Source of the DNA: Nostoc indistinguendum CM1-VF10
GTDB lineage: Bacteria; Cyanobacteriota; Cyanobacteriia; Cyanobacteriales; Nostocaceae
Direction of reading: 5' to 3'
Assembly: GCA_019359215.1 (NCBI GenBank)
Contig: JAHHHS010000011.1
Coordinates: 62,001-126,000 of the forward strand
DNA length: 64,000 bases
Shown: in pieces, positions 8,943 through 18,900 of the stretch
Numbering within the stretch: position 1 is the first letter of the stretch
How the letters are laid out: each line of letters opens with the position of its first letter
Notes under the pieces: model-generated
Databases searched by the model: none
The model's input: only the letters and a program-made list of their open reading frames with translations
Told to the model about the DNA's origin: nothing
Program-made: the position numbers and the translations under genes

Positions 8943-11156
8943 ATGAGCGTAAATGATACTGCACACAATGATAATTCTGCTTTGAACCGGCAAGTATATC
9001 ACCGCTTGAAACTTGCCCTAAGTCTTGGCTTACGACGACAACTATTTTTAGCAATATGTGATAATTTATACCTAAGAAATCAAATAGCGGGTCGTTTGCA
9101 TTCAAGATTGGCTTATCCTATTGGACAAGTGCTATCTCAGCCATCAAATGCCCAGGAAAATAGCACTCCAGCCTATCCGCGATTAGTTACGTTGCGTTTA
9201 AATTTAAACGATCCCAATCCCATAATTCAAATAAATCAATGGTTGGCAAATTATCCACCCCCAATTGTTGGGGCATCAAAAGATACCCCTGGAAGACCTT
9301 TTGCAGTACCAGCATTTCAGATTGTTGGCGTGGAGCATCTCACCAAACAACCAGTTGCTACACAACGGTTATTTTTGCACCATCTCCGCTTAAGCGAACA
9401 ATATTTCTCTATACAAGAATCTAGCCGATTCCTAGAATCTAACTTGCTGTTGTGGATACCGCGCCCTTGGTTATCTGCTATCAAGCAATCAGCACCACAG
9501 TTTTGGCGTTGTCGGACTGGTGTATTTGTGTTTGCTGGAGAACCCACACCAGCAACTCAGAATTCGGGCTATCCAGAACGTTTTTCTAGTTCCAAAAGCT
9601 TGGATTTAGGGAATCTTGAGCAGTCGATTTTAGATGAATCAGTTACCCCAGGAGAACTCAGAACCGCAGTCACCGAGTTCAAGTTTAAGAATAATTCCGA
9701 TTTTCCGGCAGAAACACAAGGGAATGGTGTACACAAAATCCAGGAAGCTTCGCCGCCAATAGCGGATTTATTGAAGGCTGCGCCACAACAGCAGGAATCT
9801 CCTAATCGTTCTGGTAGTAAGAGTAATCCTCAATCGCTGTCGTCTTTATCTTATATTAGTAGCGAGTTAACGGAGCTAGTAATAGCAACAATAAATACAA
9901 ATATTGCTCAAGATACAGAGGATTATTTGCAACCGCAGCAGATTTTGCTGGAGATTGAAGAATTACACGAAAAACAAGTTCCAGTGGAGGTACTGGCAGA
10001 AGCTTATCATCGCTTGGGTACCTTATACCGCCTTCGCATTGAACAAGGAGATTCAACCCTAGAAAATCTGATGGTGGCAATTATTGCCTATCAGGAGGCA
10101 ATTAGCTATGACGAAACCTCACCACAACTTCCAGATATCTTGAATGATTTGGGTACACTCTACTGGATGCTATACCGTACACCACCCAATTCTGAGGAAG
10201 GAAAAACTTATATAGAGCAGGCAATAGAATTTTATCAGTTGGCGTTAAAGATGATCTCACCCCAGACGCATCGGGAAACTTATGCTCGTGTGCAAAATAA
10301 TTTGGGGACGGCTTATGGTGATTTAGCTCGTTTTTTTCACCCATCTGAAAACTGGCAGCAAGCAGTTTTAGCTTACAATGAAGCACTTAGCTACCGTACA
10401 GCCGACATGGACTCATTAAAGTATGCGGCTTGCCAGAATAATTTGGGTACTGCTTACTGGCATCTAGGGCAATACAACCAACCGATTGTGCATTTAAAGA
10501 AAGCGATCGCAGCTTACAACCAAGCACTTGTATACTACAACCCCGAACAGGAACCGCTTAAGTATGGCATGATTCAAAACAACATCGGTACTGCCTGTTG
10601 GAATCTGGCACAATACGAGCAACCTGCCCAAAATCTTCAGCTAGCTATAGATGTATATAGCGAAGCTCTCAAGTATCGCACTCCAGCTAATGTTCCTAGC
10701 GCCTGCGCTGCTACACAAAATAATCTAGGTACTGCTTACTGGCATCTAGCAAACCTATCTCAGACAACTAAAGAGGCACGGCAAAAGTATCTGCAACTAT
10801 GTATCACCGCTTACGAAGAGGCCATAGATTTGGCTCGCTCACTTAGCGGTACTCCTTTAAGTTTTGATTTGCTAGCCTCTTATAATAACCTGGGACTGGC
10901 ACATTATCAGCTAGTAATAGATAAGTCGTTTAATGGTGACAAAGCAACAGGTTCTCAACACCTAGAAACATCTTTAGACAACCATTTGCAAGCCTTAAAC
11001 GGATTGAGCAAACAACCAGAGGCTTATCAAACAACCTTTACTTATGTGGTAAAAACTATTCGTGCTTTTCATAATGAGCTAGGCATACAGGGACAAAATT
11101 TGGCTTTATCTAAAGTTCCTAGTCAGTTGTTGCCAGAGATTTTGTCAAAGTTATAA
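8943..11156 (+). CDS. Tetratricopeptide-repeat protein
   Basis: A 737-residue protein with no signal peptide. The first ~200 residues are a conserved-looking domain (LRRQLFLAICDNLYLRNQ, LLLWIPRPWLSAIKQSAPQFW). A low-complexity Ser/Pro/Gln linker (~200-300) follows, then at least six TPR units from ~340 to 690, with repeated QNNLGTAYWHLA and Y.EAL.YRTP signatures. TPRs bind partner proteins. The N-terminal part, with a short hydrophobic strand and a WRCRTGVFVF segment, recalls cyanobacterial proteins fused to ATPase-like modules, but no P-loop is visible. Function unassigned; presumably cytoplasmic. Confidence 0.75.
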   Translation: MSVNDTAHNDNSALNRQVYHRLKLALSLGLRRQLFLAICDNLYLRNQIAGRLHSRLAYPIGQVLSQPSNAQENSTPAYPRLVTLRLNLNDPNPIIQINQWLANYPPPIVGASKDTPGRPFAVPAFQIVGVEHLTKQPVATQRLFLHHLRLSEQYFSIQESSRFLESNLLLWIPRPWLSAIKQSAPQFWRCRTGVFVFAGEPTPATQNSGYPERFSSSKSLDLGNLEQSILDESVTPGELRTAVTEFKFKNNSDFPAETQGNGVHKIQEASPPIADLLKAAPQQQESPNRSGSKSNPQSLSSLSYISSELTELVIATINTNIAQDTEDYLQPQQILLEIEELHEKQVPVEVLAEAYHRLGTLYRLRIEQGDSTLENLMVAIIAYQEAISYDETSPQLPDILNDLGTLYWMLYRTPPNSEEGKTYIEQAIEFYQLALKMISPQTHRETYARVQNNLGTAYGDLARFFHPSENWQQAVLAYNEALSYRTADMDSLKYAACQNNLGTAYWHLGQYNQPIVHLKKAIAAYNQALVYYNPEQEPLKYGMIQNNIGTACWNLAQYEQPAQNLQLAIDVYSEALKYRTPANVPSACAATQNNLGTAYWHLANLSQTTKEARQKYLQLCITAYEEAIDLARSLSGTPLSFDLLASYNNLGLAHYQLVIDKSFNGDKATGSQHLETSLDNHLQALNGLSKQPEAYQTTFTYVVKTIRAFHNELGIQGQNLALSKVPSQLLPEILSKL

Positions 11157-11560
11157 AACATATGCCGAGAACCCTTGAGGATGAACCTGATTAAGGACTT
11201 CTCAATTGGCACTAGTACCGCAAGGCGGAAGTCAAAAGTCAAAAGTCAAAAGTGTTATTAGTTGCTCTATATCATGAGTCTTTGTCGCTCAAAAAGAGGA
11301 ACTTTATATTGGCTTGACAATTAATCAGGGAACCAAGTAAGGTAACGATTGCAATTACTCTTTTAGTAATAACAAATTAGTAAAATATTTTACTATTACA
11401 TAAACTTAGCTTAATATGTAAAGTTTTCAATAATATTTTATGAAAAATACTAAAAGTATATAAAGAATACAATAAAATGTTGGTATTTTTAAGTAATTTT
11501 ACTAAGTTAAACTAGATACATAATTGAAAAAAGCTCCAGTATTGAGATTTGGATACTTAA
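11157..11560. other. AT-rich gap with heptamer repeat
   Basis: Contains an interspersed block (ctagtaccgcaaggcgga and then three gtcaaaa heptamers, about 11211-11251). The same block recurs inverted at about 62833-62864. The remainder is very AT-rich and probably carries the promoter of the PEP-CTERM gene. No gene or RNA is recognised. Confidence 0.4.
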
Positions 11561-12301
11561 ATGATGAAATTAAGTTTGGTTTTTGCGACTGCTATATCTA
11601 GTTTTTTTGTCGGTGTGACCACAACACTTGGTTTTTCTGACCAAGTATATGCTCTAACTTTTTCTGGAATCTCTAGTGGTACATGGGGTCAACCTACTCC
11701 AGGAAGCACCGATATTAATCCCATATACACAGGTGTGGGAAGCAACACATTTACTTGGGGTGATCCTAATGTGTGTCTACCAGGCCCTAGTGAGTGTACG
11801 ATAACAGGCTCAAATCAACTTAAGTTTAACGGAAATTTATTTTCAACTGAGATCAACTCTGCATTCAAAGTAGGTGATTTAACTTACTTTAATGGAACGG
11901 TAAATGAAGGTACAAGCGTTGAATCTGTACCTCTAAATCTCAATCTATCCTTCAGCCCTCCCGTTGGAGCCAGCCAAGTTTTTGACTTTAACTTGCGTCT
12001 AGTAAATACACCTAATAACGCAACAGATCCTGAAGAGAATGCAGACTTTGTATTTATAGACACAAATTTGAGCAATCGCAGTTTTAGTTTTGATGGTAAT
12101 GAATACACGCTTGAGCTAACTGGCTTTAATCCAGATGTTGACCAGATAAATATTAAGGCTCTTGAAGCAGCCACAACTACAACAGCTATTTATGCCAAAA
12201 TCAAAACCAAAACCATACCTGAACCTGCAACAGTGGTGGGTCTATCCCTGGTAGGGATATACCTGATATCTCGTAAAAAATTACTGGAAAAGAAATCATA
12301 A
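11561..12301 (+). CDS. PEP-CTERM protein with choice-of-anchor K-like domain
   Basis: A 246-residue exported protein. It has an N-terminal signal peptide (LVFATAISSFFVGVTTTLGF, cleavage near VYA). The middle is beta-rich and resembles the choice-of-anchor K domain (DLTYFNGTVNEGT, LRLVNTPNNATDPEENADFVFI). It ends in a PEP-CTERM sorting tail: PEPATVVG, a hydrophobic helix, then RKK. PEP-CTERM proteins are processed by an exosortase in the inner membrane and go to the surface or extracellular matrix; no exosortase gene is in this window. Two adjacent ATGs (11561 and 11564) could both start it. Confidence 0.85.
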   Translation: MMKLSLVFATAISSFFVGVTTTLGFSDQVYALTFSGISSGTWGQPTPGSTDINPIYTGVGSNTFTWGDPNVCLPGPSECTITGSNQLKFNGNLFSTEINSAFKVGDLTYFNGTVNEGTSVESVPLNLNLSFSPPVGASQVFDFNLRLVNTPNNATDPEENADFVFIDTNLSNRSFSFDGNEYTLELTGFNPDVDQINIKALEAATTTTAIYAKIKTKTIPEPATVVGLSLVGIYLISRKKLLEKKS

Positions 12302-13139
12302 GAGCTTTGGGTCTTAGAACATCTGCTCCTGTTTGCCCTTAAGGATGTAATTACACTAGATAATTTTTCTGCTCCAATATGAGGTTTATAGCGGTTCTTG
12401 AACCTGAGGGAAGCTCTACAAACAGTACGCCAGTTTACTCAAGTCTGTTAAACCCTGCACACAACTGGTTCTATTATTTTCCGCGATTAAGAACTGCTAT
12501 AAACTTCCATATTTTATTTTTCTTGATGGCAATTGAATAAATTTTAACCCAGCACAAGAATTGCTGCGATCGCATCAACAATTGATAGGGCTAACTATTT
12601 CAAGGTTACTGGTAAAAATAGTAAGCTGTTACGCATTTAACTTGAACATTTACATGAAGGCTGATGACTGATAACCGTTAACCGTCAACAGTTAACAGTT
12701 AAGGACCTAAAGAGTGTTTATACAATTTAAGCGCGCATCAGCTTAGTTGCTCTTTCAGTCTCACAGCTAAATCATTCGTTAAGAAAGTGAAAATATTTCC
12801 CAAGTCCTAGCAAGTCAATCTAAAATGGAAGTAAGAGTTCGCAGTTAGCCCATTCGCCTCTATATCAATGGCTTAGATATGTGGACATAAGTAATAAAAC
12901 AGCATTTGGGAACAAAATGATACTCATTTTGCGTCCTATAATTGTCTTGCCTCTGATTTTAATAAGGCACATTAGCAGAATACAAATTCTAAAGAGCGAT
13001 TGCGATCGCATAAACTTCCCATCATAATAAGTACTTTTATCCTCGGAATACGCTTATAGACAGGTTCCAAAACAGCCAGAAACAAACTCAGTGAACCCTC
13101 GTCATTACATACATCACATACACAAAGGACAACCCTCTT
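12302..13139. other. Long gene-free region upstream of the exported-protein block
   Basis: No open frame with coding character. It holds a ~121-base element bounded by 16-base inverted repeats (12384-12504), a run of gttaac-type short repeats at 12677-12704 and two HIP1-type sites. The 3' part presumably contains the promoter of the gene at 13140. Confidence 0.4.
12384..12504. repeat. Small inverted-repeat-bounded element (MITE-like)
   Basis: The ends GTTTATAGCGGTTCTT (12384-12399) and AAGAACTGCTATAAAC (12489-12504) are inverted copies with one mismatch, enclosing ~89 non-coding bases. The size and form fit a non-autonomous element, but no target duplication was established. Confidence 0.4.
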
Positions 13140-13853
13140 ATGACACGCTTACATCAATGGAAATCTGGAACTGCTGCGCTCATGGCAATAGCCGTTACCG
13201 CAAGCGTCACTGCCCCACTATTAACTTTAGCTCCTGCTAATGCACAATACAGAATTGGGCAAGACAGAATTGGGCAATATGGAAACGTTACCATTCCTTC
13301 TGGGGTTGCTTTACCTGTTACCTATGAGAAAGAGACAATTACTATTGCTCCTGGGGAAAGTCAATCTTTAACGCTGAGAATAGCGAATGACATTATCGAC
13401 AGGAACAGAAATGTCTTGATTCCTGCTGGCACTAAAGTAATTGGACGACTAGAATCTGTTGACCTAGATAGTTATTCAAGAGATACAGATGATAACCGAA
13501 GACAAGGCGTGCGGTTTGTAGCTCAAGAATTAGAATTTTCTAATGGTCGGCGTCAGTCCATTAATGCAACTTCTCGGACATACACCACAACTCAAAGAGT
13601 TTCACAGGGACCCAGCACAGGTCAGGTTTTAACTGATGCAGCTATCGGTGCGGGTGCTGGTCTTTTAGGTTCACTAGTTACTGGGAACCGCAAAATTGAC
13701 GATTTAAAACCTGTTCTCGGTGGGGCTGCGGGTGCGGGAGCAAGTGTGTTGTTGCGGAAAAAACAAGGAAATGCCTTTGTTCTTAGACCCGCACAAGATT
13801 TGAGGCTCACACTGAATTCTAACTTGAATTTAGTACCACAATCCCGCTACTAA
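13140..13853 (+). CDS. Exported protein with Gly-rich zipper-like segment
   Basis: A 237-residue protein with a signal peptide (KSGTAALMAIAVTASVTAPLL, cleavage near ANA-Q). The mature part has a beta-rich domain (VALPVTYEKETITIAPGESQ, VLIPAGTKVIGRLE) and a Gly/Ala-rich stretch (AAIGAGAGLLGSLVTGN). The tail (LRLTLNSNLNLV) closely matches the C-terminal domain of the SLH protein at 16565-17809, so the two are paralogous modules. AAGGAC precedes the ATG by 10 bases. Likely periplasmic or outer-membrane-associated; exact role unknown. Confidence 0.75.
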   Translation: MTRLHQWKSGTAALMAIAVTASVTAPLLTLAPANAQYRIGQDRIGQYGNVTIPSGVALPVTYEKETITIAPGESQSLTLRIANDIIDRNRNVLIPAGTKVIGRLESVDLDSYSRDTDDNRRQGVRFVAQELEFSNGRRQSINATSRTYTTTQRVSQGPSTGQVLTDAAIGAGAGLLGSLVTGNRKIDDLKPVLGGAAGAGASVLLRKKQGNAFVLRPAQDLRLTLNSNLNLVPQSRY

Positions 13854-13893
13854 ATTTAATTCAATTCAAGTCGTGACTTTAATCACCTCTGAT

Positions 13894-13938
13894 AGGCGAT
13901 AGCTACTTCAACTATAGAGTGCGATCGCCTTCATTTTT
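13894..13938 (+). terminator. Hairpin downstream of the 13140 gene
   Basis: An imperfect stem (aggcgat... with ...gcgatcgcct) is followed by tcattttt. It is a diverged copy of the stronger hairpin at 16232-16275; the flanking ~100 bases are also shared. Confidence 0.5.
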
Positions 13939-14146
13939 AACAGTAAAAAATTATATTTAACAGCAACTATTCTACCTCTATATCGTCTTAATCAGTATCA
14001 ATATTTATTGGGATACTTATTTAATTGAGCTATGTAGAAAGCTAGGAAAATCGGTTTTATTTTCTTCTCAATCCAAAAGAGGATTCAAAATTACCTAGTA
14101 TCCTGATATTTTTATTAAATAGTGGCAAAAAAAGGAGATTTTACTT

Positions 14147-16201
14147 GTGGTAATTCAAGGTTTCAGTGTAAGCACATATCTTGCAATTCCCGTAGTATTA
14201 AGTCTTTTGGCTCAGGGAGACAGCATAAAAATATCTTTAGTTGAAAATGCCCGTCAGGTATCGGCTAACAAGGAAATGAGCCTATCTAGCCGCCAGCTAA
14301 TTAGCCAGAATTCAAAACCGAAAACATACTATGTTAGTGGTAATGGAAATGACGCGAATAAGGGACTCTCTACTTCATCCGCCTTTAGGACAATTCAAAA
14401 GGCAGCAGACCTGACCAATCCTGGCGATACAGTATTGATTATGAACGGAGTATACAAAAATATAGCCAAAGCTGCGACTGTATTAAGTATTAAACGTTCT
14501 GGTACTGCAAATGCATGGATTAGGTATAAAGCATATCCCGGGCATTTTCCAAAAATTCAGCACAATACATGGAATGGTATCCTGATTTCACATGGAGCTT
14601 CATATATCGAAATCAACGGGCTTGAGGTGATAGGGAACAATGCCAATGTAAGCCTTGATTATGCGAGGAGGGAGAAAAATAACAAATTAAACCCACTGAC
14701 GAATGGAAACTGCATCAGCGTGGATGGTCGAAAAAATGGTCATACTCACCATATACGCATTATCAACAACAAGGTGCATAAGTGTGGAGGAGCAGGCATT
14801 GCAACTATTGAATCAGACTATGTGACAATAGATAATAACGTGGTATTCGATAATGCTTGGTACAGCGTTTATGGTTGCAGTGGCATTTCGATGTTGAGCA
14901 ATTGGAATTTTGACAACAAACGGGGATACAAAATGTTTGTAACCAACAACAAGAGTTACAACAATCGTATGTACATCCCTTGGATTGCAGTCGGAAAGAT
15001 CACTGACGGTAATGGGATTATTATTGATACTACAAAAAATAATCGTAATAACTCAAAATTGGGTGCATATAAAGGACGGACTTTAGTTCAAAACAATCTT
15101 ACATTTAATAATGGTGGCTCAGGTATTCATGCGTTTTTAAGCGATCATGTTGATATTGTAAATAACACTGCTATTTTAAATAATCAGAGTCCAGAAATTA
15201 AAGATGGGCAAATATTTGCTAATAACTCATCTGATGTCAGAATTCTCAGAAACATTCTCTATGCTTTTCCTAGCAAGAATATTAACAGTAATTATAAACT
15301 TGAAAACGTTGTTTATGACTATAATCTCTACATCAATGCTTCTAAAGTAAGTGTTAAGGGCCCTCGCGATATTATTGCAGACTCAGAGTTTTTAAGTAAG
15401 CATCCTACTTTAAAAAAAATATCTAGCAGTTGGAAATCGCGGCTAGACAAACAAAATCCGCCAAAACGACCTTATGTAGAGCCTAAGTCGGGAGGTTTTG
15501 TTTGTCAGCCAATGACTTTTACTTTCCAAAGCAAACCTATCAGAGTGGGATGCTCCCCGCTATCTTTGGCTCAAACTGCTTCTTCTGATGTTTCATCTAA
15601 TGCTTCATCTTTTTCTGATGTTTCATCTAACTATTGGGCGGCACAATTTATTCAACAATTGTCAGGGCGAGGTGTAATTGCTGGATTTCCTGATGGTAGC
15701 TTCCGTCCTGAAGAACCTGTGACACGCGCTCAATTTGCCGCTATGGTCAACAAAGCTTTCAAAAAAGCACAGCAACGGCAGGCAATCAATTTTACTGATG
15801 TGCCCAGCAACTATTGGGCATCCAGTGCCATCCGGCAAGCCTATAGCATTGGTTTCTTATCAGGTTATCCTAGTAATCGCTTTCAGCCTAACCAAGCTAT
15901 TCCCCGCCAGCAGGTTTTGGTTTCTCTTGCTAACGGTCTGGGATATACTCCCAGTGGCAATACCGAAAGTACTCTGAAGTACTTCAATGATGCCTCTAAG
16001 ATTGCTAACTATGCCCGTAACCCGATCGCAGCAGCAACTAAGAAGCAAATTGTGGTGAACTATCCTAATGTGAAGTCTCTGAATCCAACCGCAACCGCTA
16101 CTCGCGCTCAGGTAGCAGCTTTTATCTACCAAGCATTAGTTAGTTCTAATCAAGCCCCAGCAATTAACTCGCCCTATGTCGTGTCAGCCCCTAGCAATTA
16201 A
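14147..16201 (+). CDS. Exported right-handed beta-helix protein with three SLH domains
   Basis: A 684-residue protein starting at GTG 14147 with AGGAG at 14133-14137. Residues ~60-110 match DUF1565 (YYVSGNGNDANKGLS, FRTIQKAADL). Residues ~130-400 are a parallel beta-helix with Asn-rich turns (NNKVHKCGGAGIATIE, NNTAILNNQ), the fold of many polysaccharide lyases. Residues ~490-680 hold three SLH repeats (FSDVSSNYWAAQFI, GVIAGFPDGSFRPEEPVTRAQF), which in cyanobacteria bind the peptidoglycan layer. A carbohydrate-binding or lyase function at the cell surface is likely, but no catalytic set is proven. The N-terminal hydrophobic stretch is a weak signal peptide. Confidence 0.85.
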   Translation: MVIQGFSVSTYLAIPVVLSLLAQGDSIKISLVENARQVSANKEMSLSSRQLISQNSKPKTYYVSGNGNDANKGLSTSSAFRTIQKAADLTNPGDTVLIMNGVYKNIAKAATVLSIKRSGTANAWIRYKAYPGHFPKIQHNTWNGILISHGASYIEINGLEVIGNNANVSLDYARREKNNKLNPLTNGNCISVDGRKNGHTHHIRIINNKVHKCGGAGIATIESDYVTIDNNVVFDNAWYSVYGCSGISMLSNWNFDNKRGYKMFVTNNKSYNNRMYIPWIAVGKITDGNGIIIDTTKNNRNNSKLGAYKGRTLVQNNLTFNNGGSGIHAFLSDHVDIVNNTAILNNQSPEIKDGQIFANNSSDVRILRNILYAFPSKNINSNYKLENVVYDYNLYINASKVSVKGPRDIIADSEFLSKHPTLKKISSSWKSRLDKQNPPKRPYVEPKSGGFVCQPMTFTFQSKPIRVGCSPLSLAQTASSDVSSNASSFSDVSSNYWAAQFIQQLSGRGVIAGFPDGSFRPEEPVTRAQFAAMVNKAFKKAQQRQAINFTDVPSNYWASSAIRQAYSIGFLSGYPSNRFQPNQAIPRQQVLVSLANGLGYTPSGNTESTLKYFNDASKIANYARNPIAAATKKQIVVNYPNVKSLNPTATATRAQVAAFIYQALVSSNQAPAINSPYVVSAPSN
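15608..16190 (+). repeat. SLH-encoding segment duplicated at 16676-17250
   Basis: The DNA encoding the three SLH repeats is almost the same as that of the following gene (16676-17250), with only scattered substitutions, including long identical runs around the sequence for EEPVTRAQFAAMVNKAF. This indicates a recent duplication or gene conversion between neighbours. Confidence 0.8.
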
Positions 16202-16564
16202 CTGTCTGTTGTGACTTTAATCATCTCTGATAGGCGATCGCCACTTCAACTATAGTGTGCGATCGCCTTTATTTTTAAACCTAAAAAATCCATTTTCCAG
16301 CAACTATTCTATTTCTGTATCGTCTCATACAGTATTCATGTTTTTTAAAATACTTTTTTAATAGCGTTCATCGATAATAGTCTGATTCTACCTATTAGCT
16401 ATTGCTAGCTATGTTTACAGGCATTTTATATTTTTGCTATCTATTTTTTTGGATATTAACAATAATTATTTTATAAAAGCAAGAATTAATTGGGAACTTA
16501 ATACTTCAATAAGGGTCTAATTAATTAACAGTAAAAAAAATAATTTTTCCGAGGTTAAAATTTA
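16202..16564. other. Gap with duplicated 3' flank and AT-rich upstream region
   Basis: The first ~150 bases repeat the 3' flank of the gene at 13140 (shared words gtgactttaatca, tctgatagg, cagcaactattct). The remainder is AT-rich and should hold the promoter of the next SLH gene; GAGG at 16550-16553 is its likely ribosome-binding site. Confidence 0.5.
16232..16275 (+). terminator. Strong intrinsic terminator after the beta-helix/SLH gene
   Basis: AGGCGATCGC and GCGATCGCCT pair over 10 bp; after a one-base bulge CACT/AGTG extend the stem around a TCAACTAT loop, and TTTATTTTT follows. The ~130 bases around it are repeated after the 13140 gene. Confidence 0.75.
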
Positions 16565-17809
16565 ATGTTTACTTTAAATCGTTTGCAATCTGGAACAGCT
16601 GCACTCATGGCTTTAAGCGTCACAGTCGGTACTGTAGCGCCTTTCATTACAGCTTCGCCATCTTTTGCTCAAACTAGTTTTTCTGATGTTTCATCTAACT
16701 ATTGGGCGGCACAATTTATTCAACAATTATCGCAACGAGGTGTAATTGCCGGATTTCCTGATGGTAGCTTCCGTCCTGAAGAACCTGTGACACGCGCTCA
16801 ATTTGCCGCTATGGTCAACAAAGCTTTCCAAAAAGCACCGCAACGGCAAGCAATCAATTTTGCTGATGTGCCCAGCAACTATTGGGCATCCAGTGCCATT
16901 GGGCAAGCCTATACCATTGGTTTCTTATCAGGTTATCCTGGCAATCGTTTTGAGCCTAACCAAGCTATTCCCCGCCAGCAGGTTTTGGTTTCTCTCGCTA
17001 ACGGTCTAGAGTATGCTCCTAGCGCTAATACCGAAAGCACTCTGCAATACTTCAACGATGCTTCTAACATCGCTAGCTATGCCCGTAGCCCGATCGCAGC
17101 AGCAACTCAAAAGCAAATTGTGGTGAACTATCCTAATGTGAAGTTCCTGAATCCAACCGCAACCGCCACTCGCGCCCAGGTAGCAGCTTTTATCTACCAA
17201 GCATTAGTTAGTTCTAATCAAGCCTCAGCAATTAACTCGCCCTATGTCGTCGCTGTCGGGTCTACTACTACCCCAACACCTATAGCTGTGACAATTCCTC
17301 AAGGGACTGCTATCCCTGTGAAGTATGACAAGGCAGATAAAATTCTGGTTACAAAGGATGAAACAGCGCCTTTGACATTGACAGTATCCCAAAACGTAAT
17401 TACACAAGAAGGATCTGTAGTGATTCCTGCTGGTAGCCAGGTTATTGGTCAACTAAAACCTGCTACAGGTGGTTCTCAATTCGTTGCCGAAAAACTGGTT
17501 TTGACTACAGGCCAAGAGTATCAACTGAACGCTAGCTCTGAAGTGATTACTAAAACTGAAAGAGTCAACAAGGGTACTAGTACTGGGTCAATTGTTAAAA
17601 ACACTGTATTGGGCGCAGGTGCAGCCGCTGCGGTATCTGCTGTCACAGGCGATCGCGCCATTGCCACAGAAGAAGTCTTGGGTGGTGCTGGTATCGGTGC
17701 GTTGATTGGTTTGTTCTTCGGTAGAAATAGTGTTGACTTAGTAGCAATTGACCCAGATACCGATCTACAAATGACAATCAATCAAAACTTGTTGGTTTCG
17801 TTTAAGTAG
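16565..17809 (+). CDS. Exported three-SLH-domain protein with Gly-zipper C-terminal domain
   Basis: A 414-residue protein with a signal peptide (GTAALMALSVTVGTVAPF, cleavage near FAQ-T) and three SLH repeats at ~37-215. After a Thr/Pro linker comes a C-terminal domain (IPQGTAIPVKYDKADK, VVIPAGSQVIGQLKP, AAAAVSAVTGDRAIATEE) homologous to the whole mature protein at 13140. It thus combines the SLH module of the preceding gene with the domain of the gene before that. SLH domains anchor to peptidoglycan-linked polymers; a structural envelope or porin-associated role is possible. No porin barrel is present. Confidence 0.82.
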   Translation: MFTLNRLQSGTAALMALSVTVGTVAPFITASPSFAQTSFSDVSSNYWAAQFIQQLSQRGVIAGFPDGSFRPEEPVTRAQFAAMVNKAFQKAPQRQAINFADVPSNYWASSAIGQAYTIGFLSGYPGNRFEPNQAIPRQQVLVSLANGLEYAPSANTESTLQYFNDASNIASYARSPIAAATQKQIVVNYPNVKFLNPTATATRAQVAAFIYQALVSSNQASAINSPYVVAVGSTTTPTPIAVTIPQGTAIPVKYDKADKILVTKDETAPLTLTVSQNVITQEGSVVIPAGSQVIGQLKPATGGSQFVAEKLVLTTGQEYQLNASSEVITKTERVNKGTSTGSIVKNTVLGAGAAAAVSAVTGDRAIATEEVLGGAGIGALIGLFFGRNSVDLVAIDPDTDLQMTINQNLLVSFK

Positions 17810-17839
17810 TCATTAGTACGTCTAAAGTCGAATTGTAAG

Positions 17840-17893
17840 ACTAGCGTAACTGCTGTATATTGTACGTATGCAGCACTTACGCTAGTTTTTTTT
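17840..17893 (+). terminator. Intrinsic terminator after the second SLH gene
   Basis: ACTAGCGTAA and TTACGCTAGT form a 10-bp outer stem. It continues inward (ctgctgtat with gtatgcagca, few mismatches) and is followed by a run of seven T. Confidence 0.8.
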
Positions 17894-18103
17894 ATCAAAC
17901 TCAGGATTTTTATAGAATTGCTTAAACTAAATTTAACTTAGGCAAGTATTTTTTCACGCTATTTTTAATTTATGAAAGTGATAATAGCGCTCCAGACGTA
18001 AGACAAGACTAATTTTATAAGGTTTATTAAAAATAATTTCAATTTTAGTACTTTCGTTCAACCGCTCAAATTAATCAGGTGATAAAGAAAGAAGATAATT
18101 CTT

Positions 18104-18583
18104 ATGAATCAAGATTTATTAAAGTTTATTGAATTACTTCAAGGATTTGTCCCTGGAGTTAAGTTTACAGGTATTGAAATTCAGGATTTAAAAATGGCAG
18201 AGAATATCAATATCTCTGTTAATTTTAATTTCGGTACAATAGGTAATAAAAATAAGCCTATAGCTATAATTACTCCAAAAAACTCTAATAATAAAAGCTT
18301 AGGGAATTCGGTAGAGAATATAAATGAATCCATTGCTTTTCTTCCAAGTAATACGCCAGAACCACAAAAGATAGAACCAAGAAACAACGTCAAACTAAAT
18401 ATTCAAAATCTTCCTTTCAGTAGTGGATTACATTTAATCATTAATCAAAGGAATTGGTGGAATAAAAAAGGAAACCCAGAAGATAAATCAGTGCTAATCG
18501 ATAACATTAAATTAATTCCTATACAGGAAAATGAGTGGGCATTGATTAAAACAATCGAGGTTCTTCAGTACTTGTTATGCTAA
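18104..18583 (+). CDS. Hypothetical protein, AT-rich gene
   Basis: A 159-residue protein of unknown family, starting MNQDLLKFIELLQGFVPG. It is rich in Asn, Ile and Lys, with no signal peptide or membrane helix. Only a weak purine-rich stretch (aaagaaagaag) precedes the ATG. The base composition is more AT-rich than the neighbouring core genes, and the gene borders a transposase scar, so it may be acquired DNA. It ends two bases before the ISL3 remnant. Confidence 0.5.
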   Translation: MNQDLLKFIELLQGFVPGVKFTGIEIQDLKMAENINISVNFNFGTIGNKNKPIAIITPKNSNNKSLGNSVENINESIAFLPSNTPEPQKIEPRNNVKLNIQNLPFSSGLHLIINQRNWWNKKGNPEDKSVLIDNIKLIPIQENEWALIKTIEVLQYLLC

Positions 18584-18584
18584 A

Positions 18585-18900
18585 CTAACAATTAAAATGC
18601 CAGCTTAATAAGCATCTTACTCGGAAGTTTTCAAAATTTCTAAATCCATAAGCAGAGCACTTAATTAGTTTGAGTTTGTTATTGATACCTTCAACACCAC
18701 CACTAGTTGTCCTATTATCAAAATAAGCAATTATCTCATCAAACCAACGGATAACAGTATTGTTGCTATTTGGAAAATATTGTTTAGCAATTGAAGTGCC
18801 AATACCCAGTTTAAAGACTGCTGTATACCAATTATTAGTTTTATTAAAAATAGGTATCCCCTCAATAATTCGCGGTAGGCAATGATTCTGCTTGCCACGA
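18585..18900 (-). pseudogene. ISL3-family transposase remnant (C-terminal part)
   Basis: The minus-strand translation contains YFDNRTTSGGVEGINNKLK and RNFENFRVRCLLSWHF, the C-terminal signature of ISL3-type transposases. The N-terminal two thirds are missing, so the element cannot move. At about 18900 the sequence passes abruptly into a fragment of a different transposase. Confidence 0.75.
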
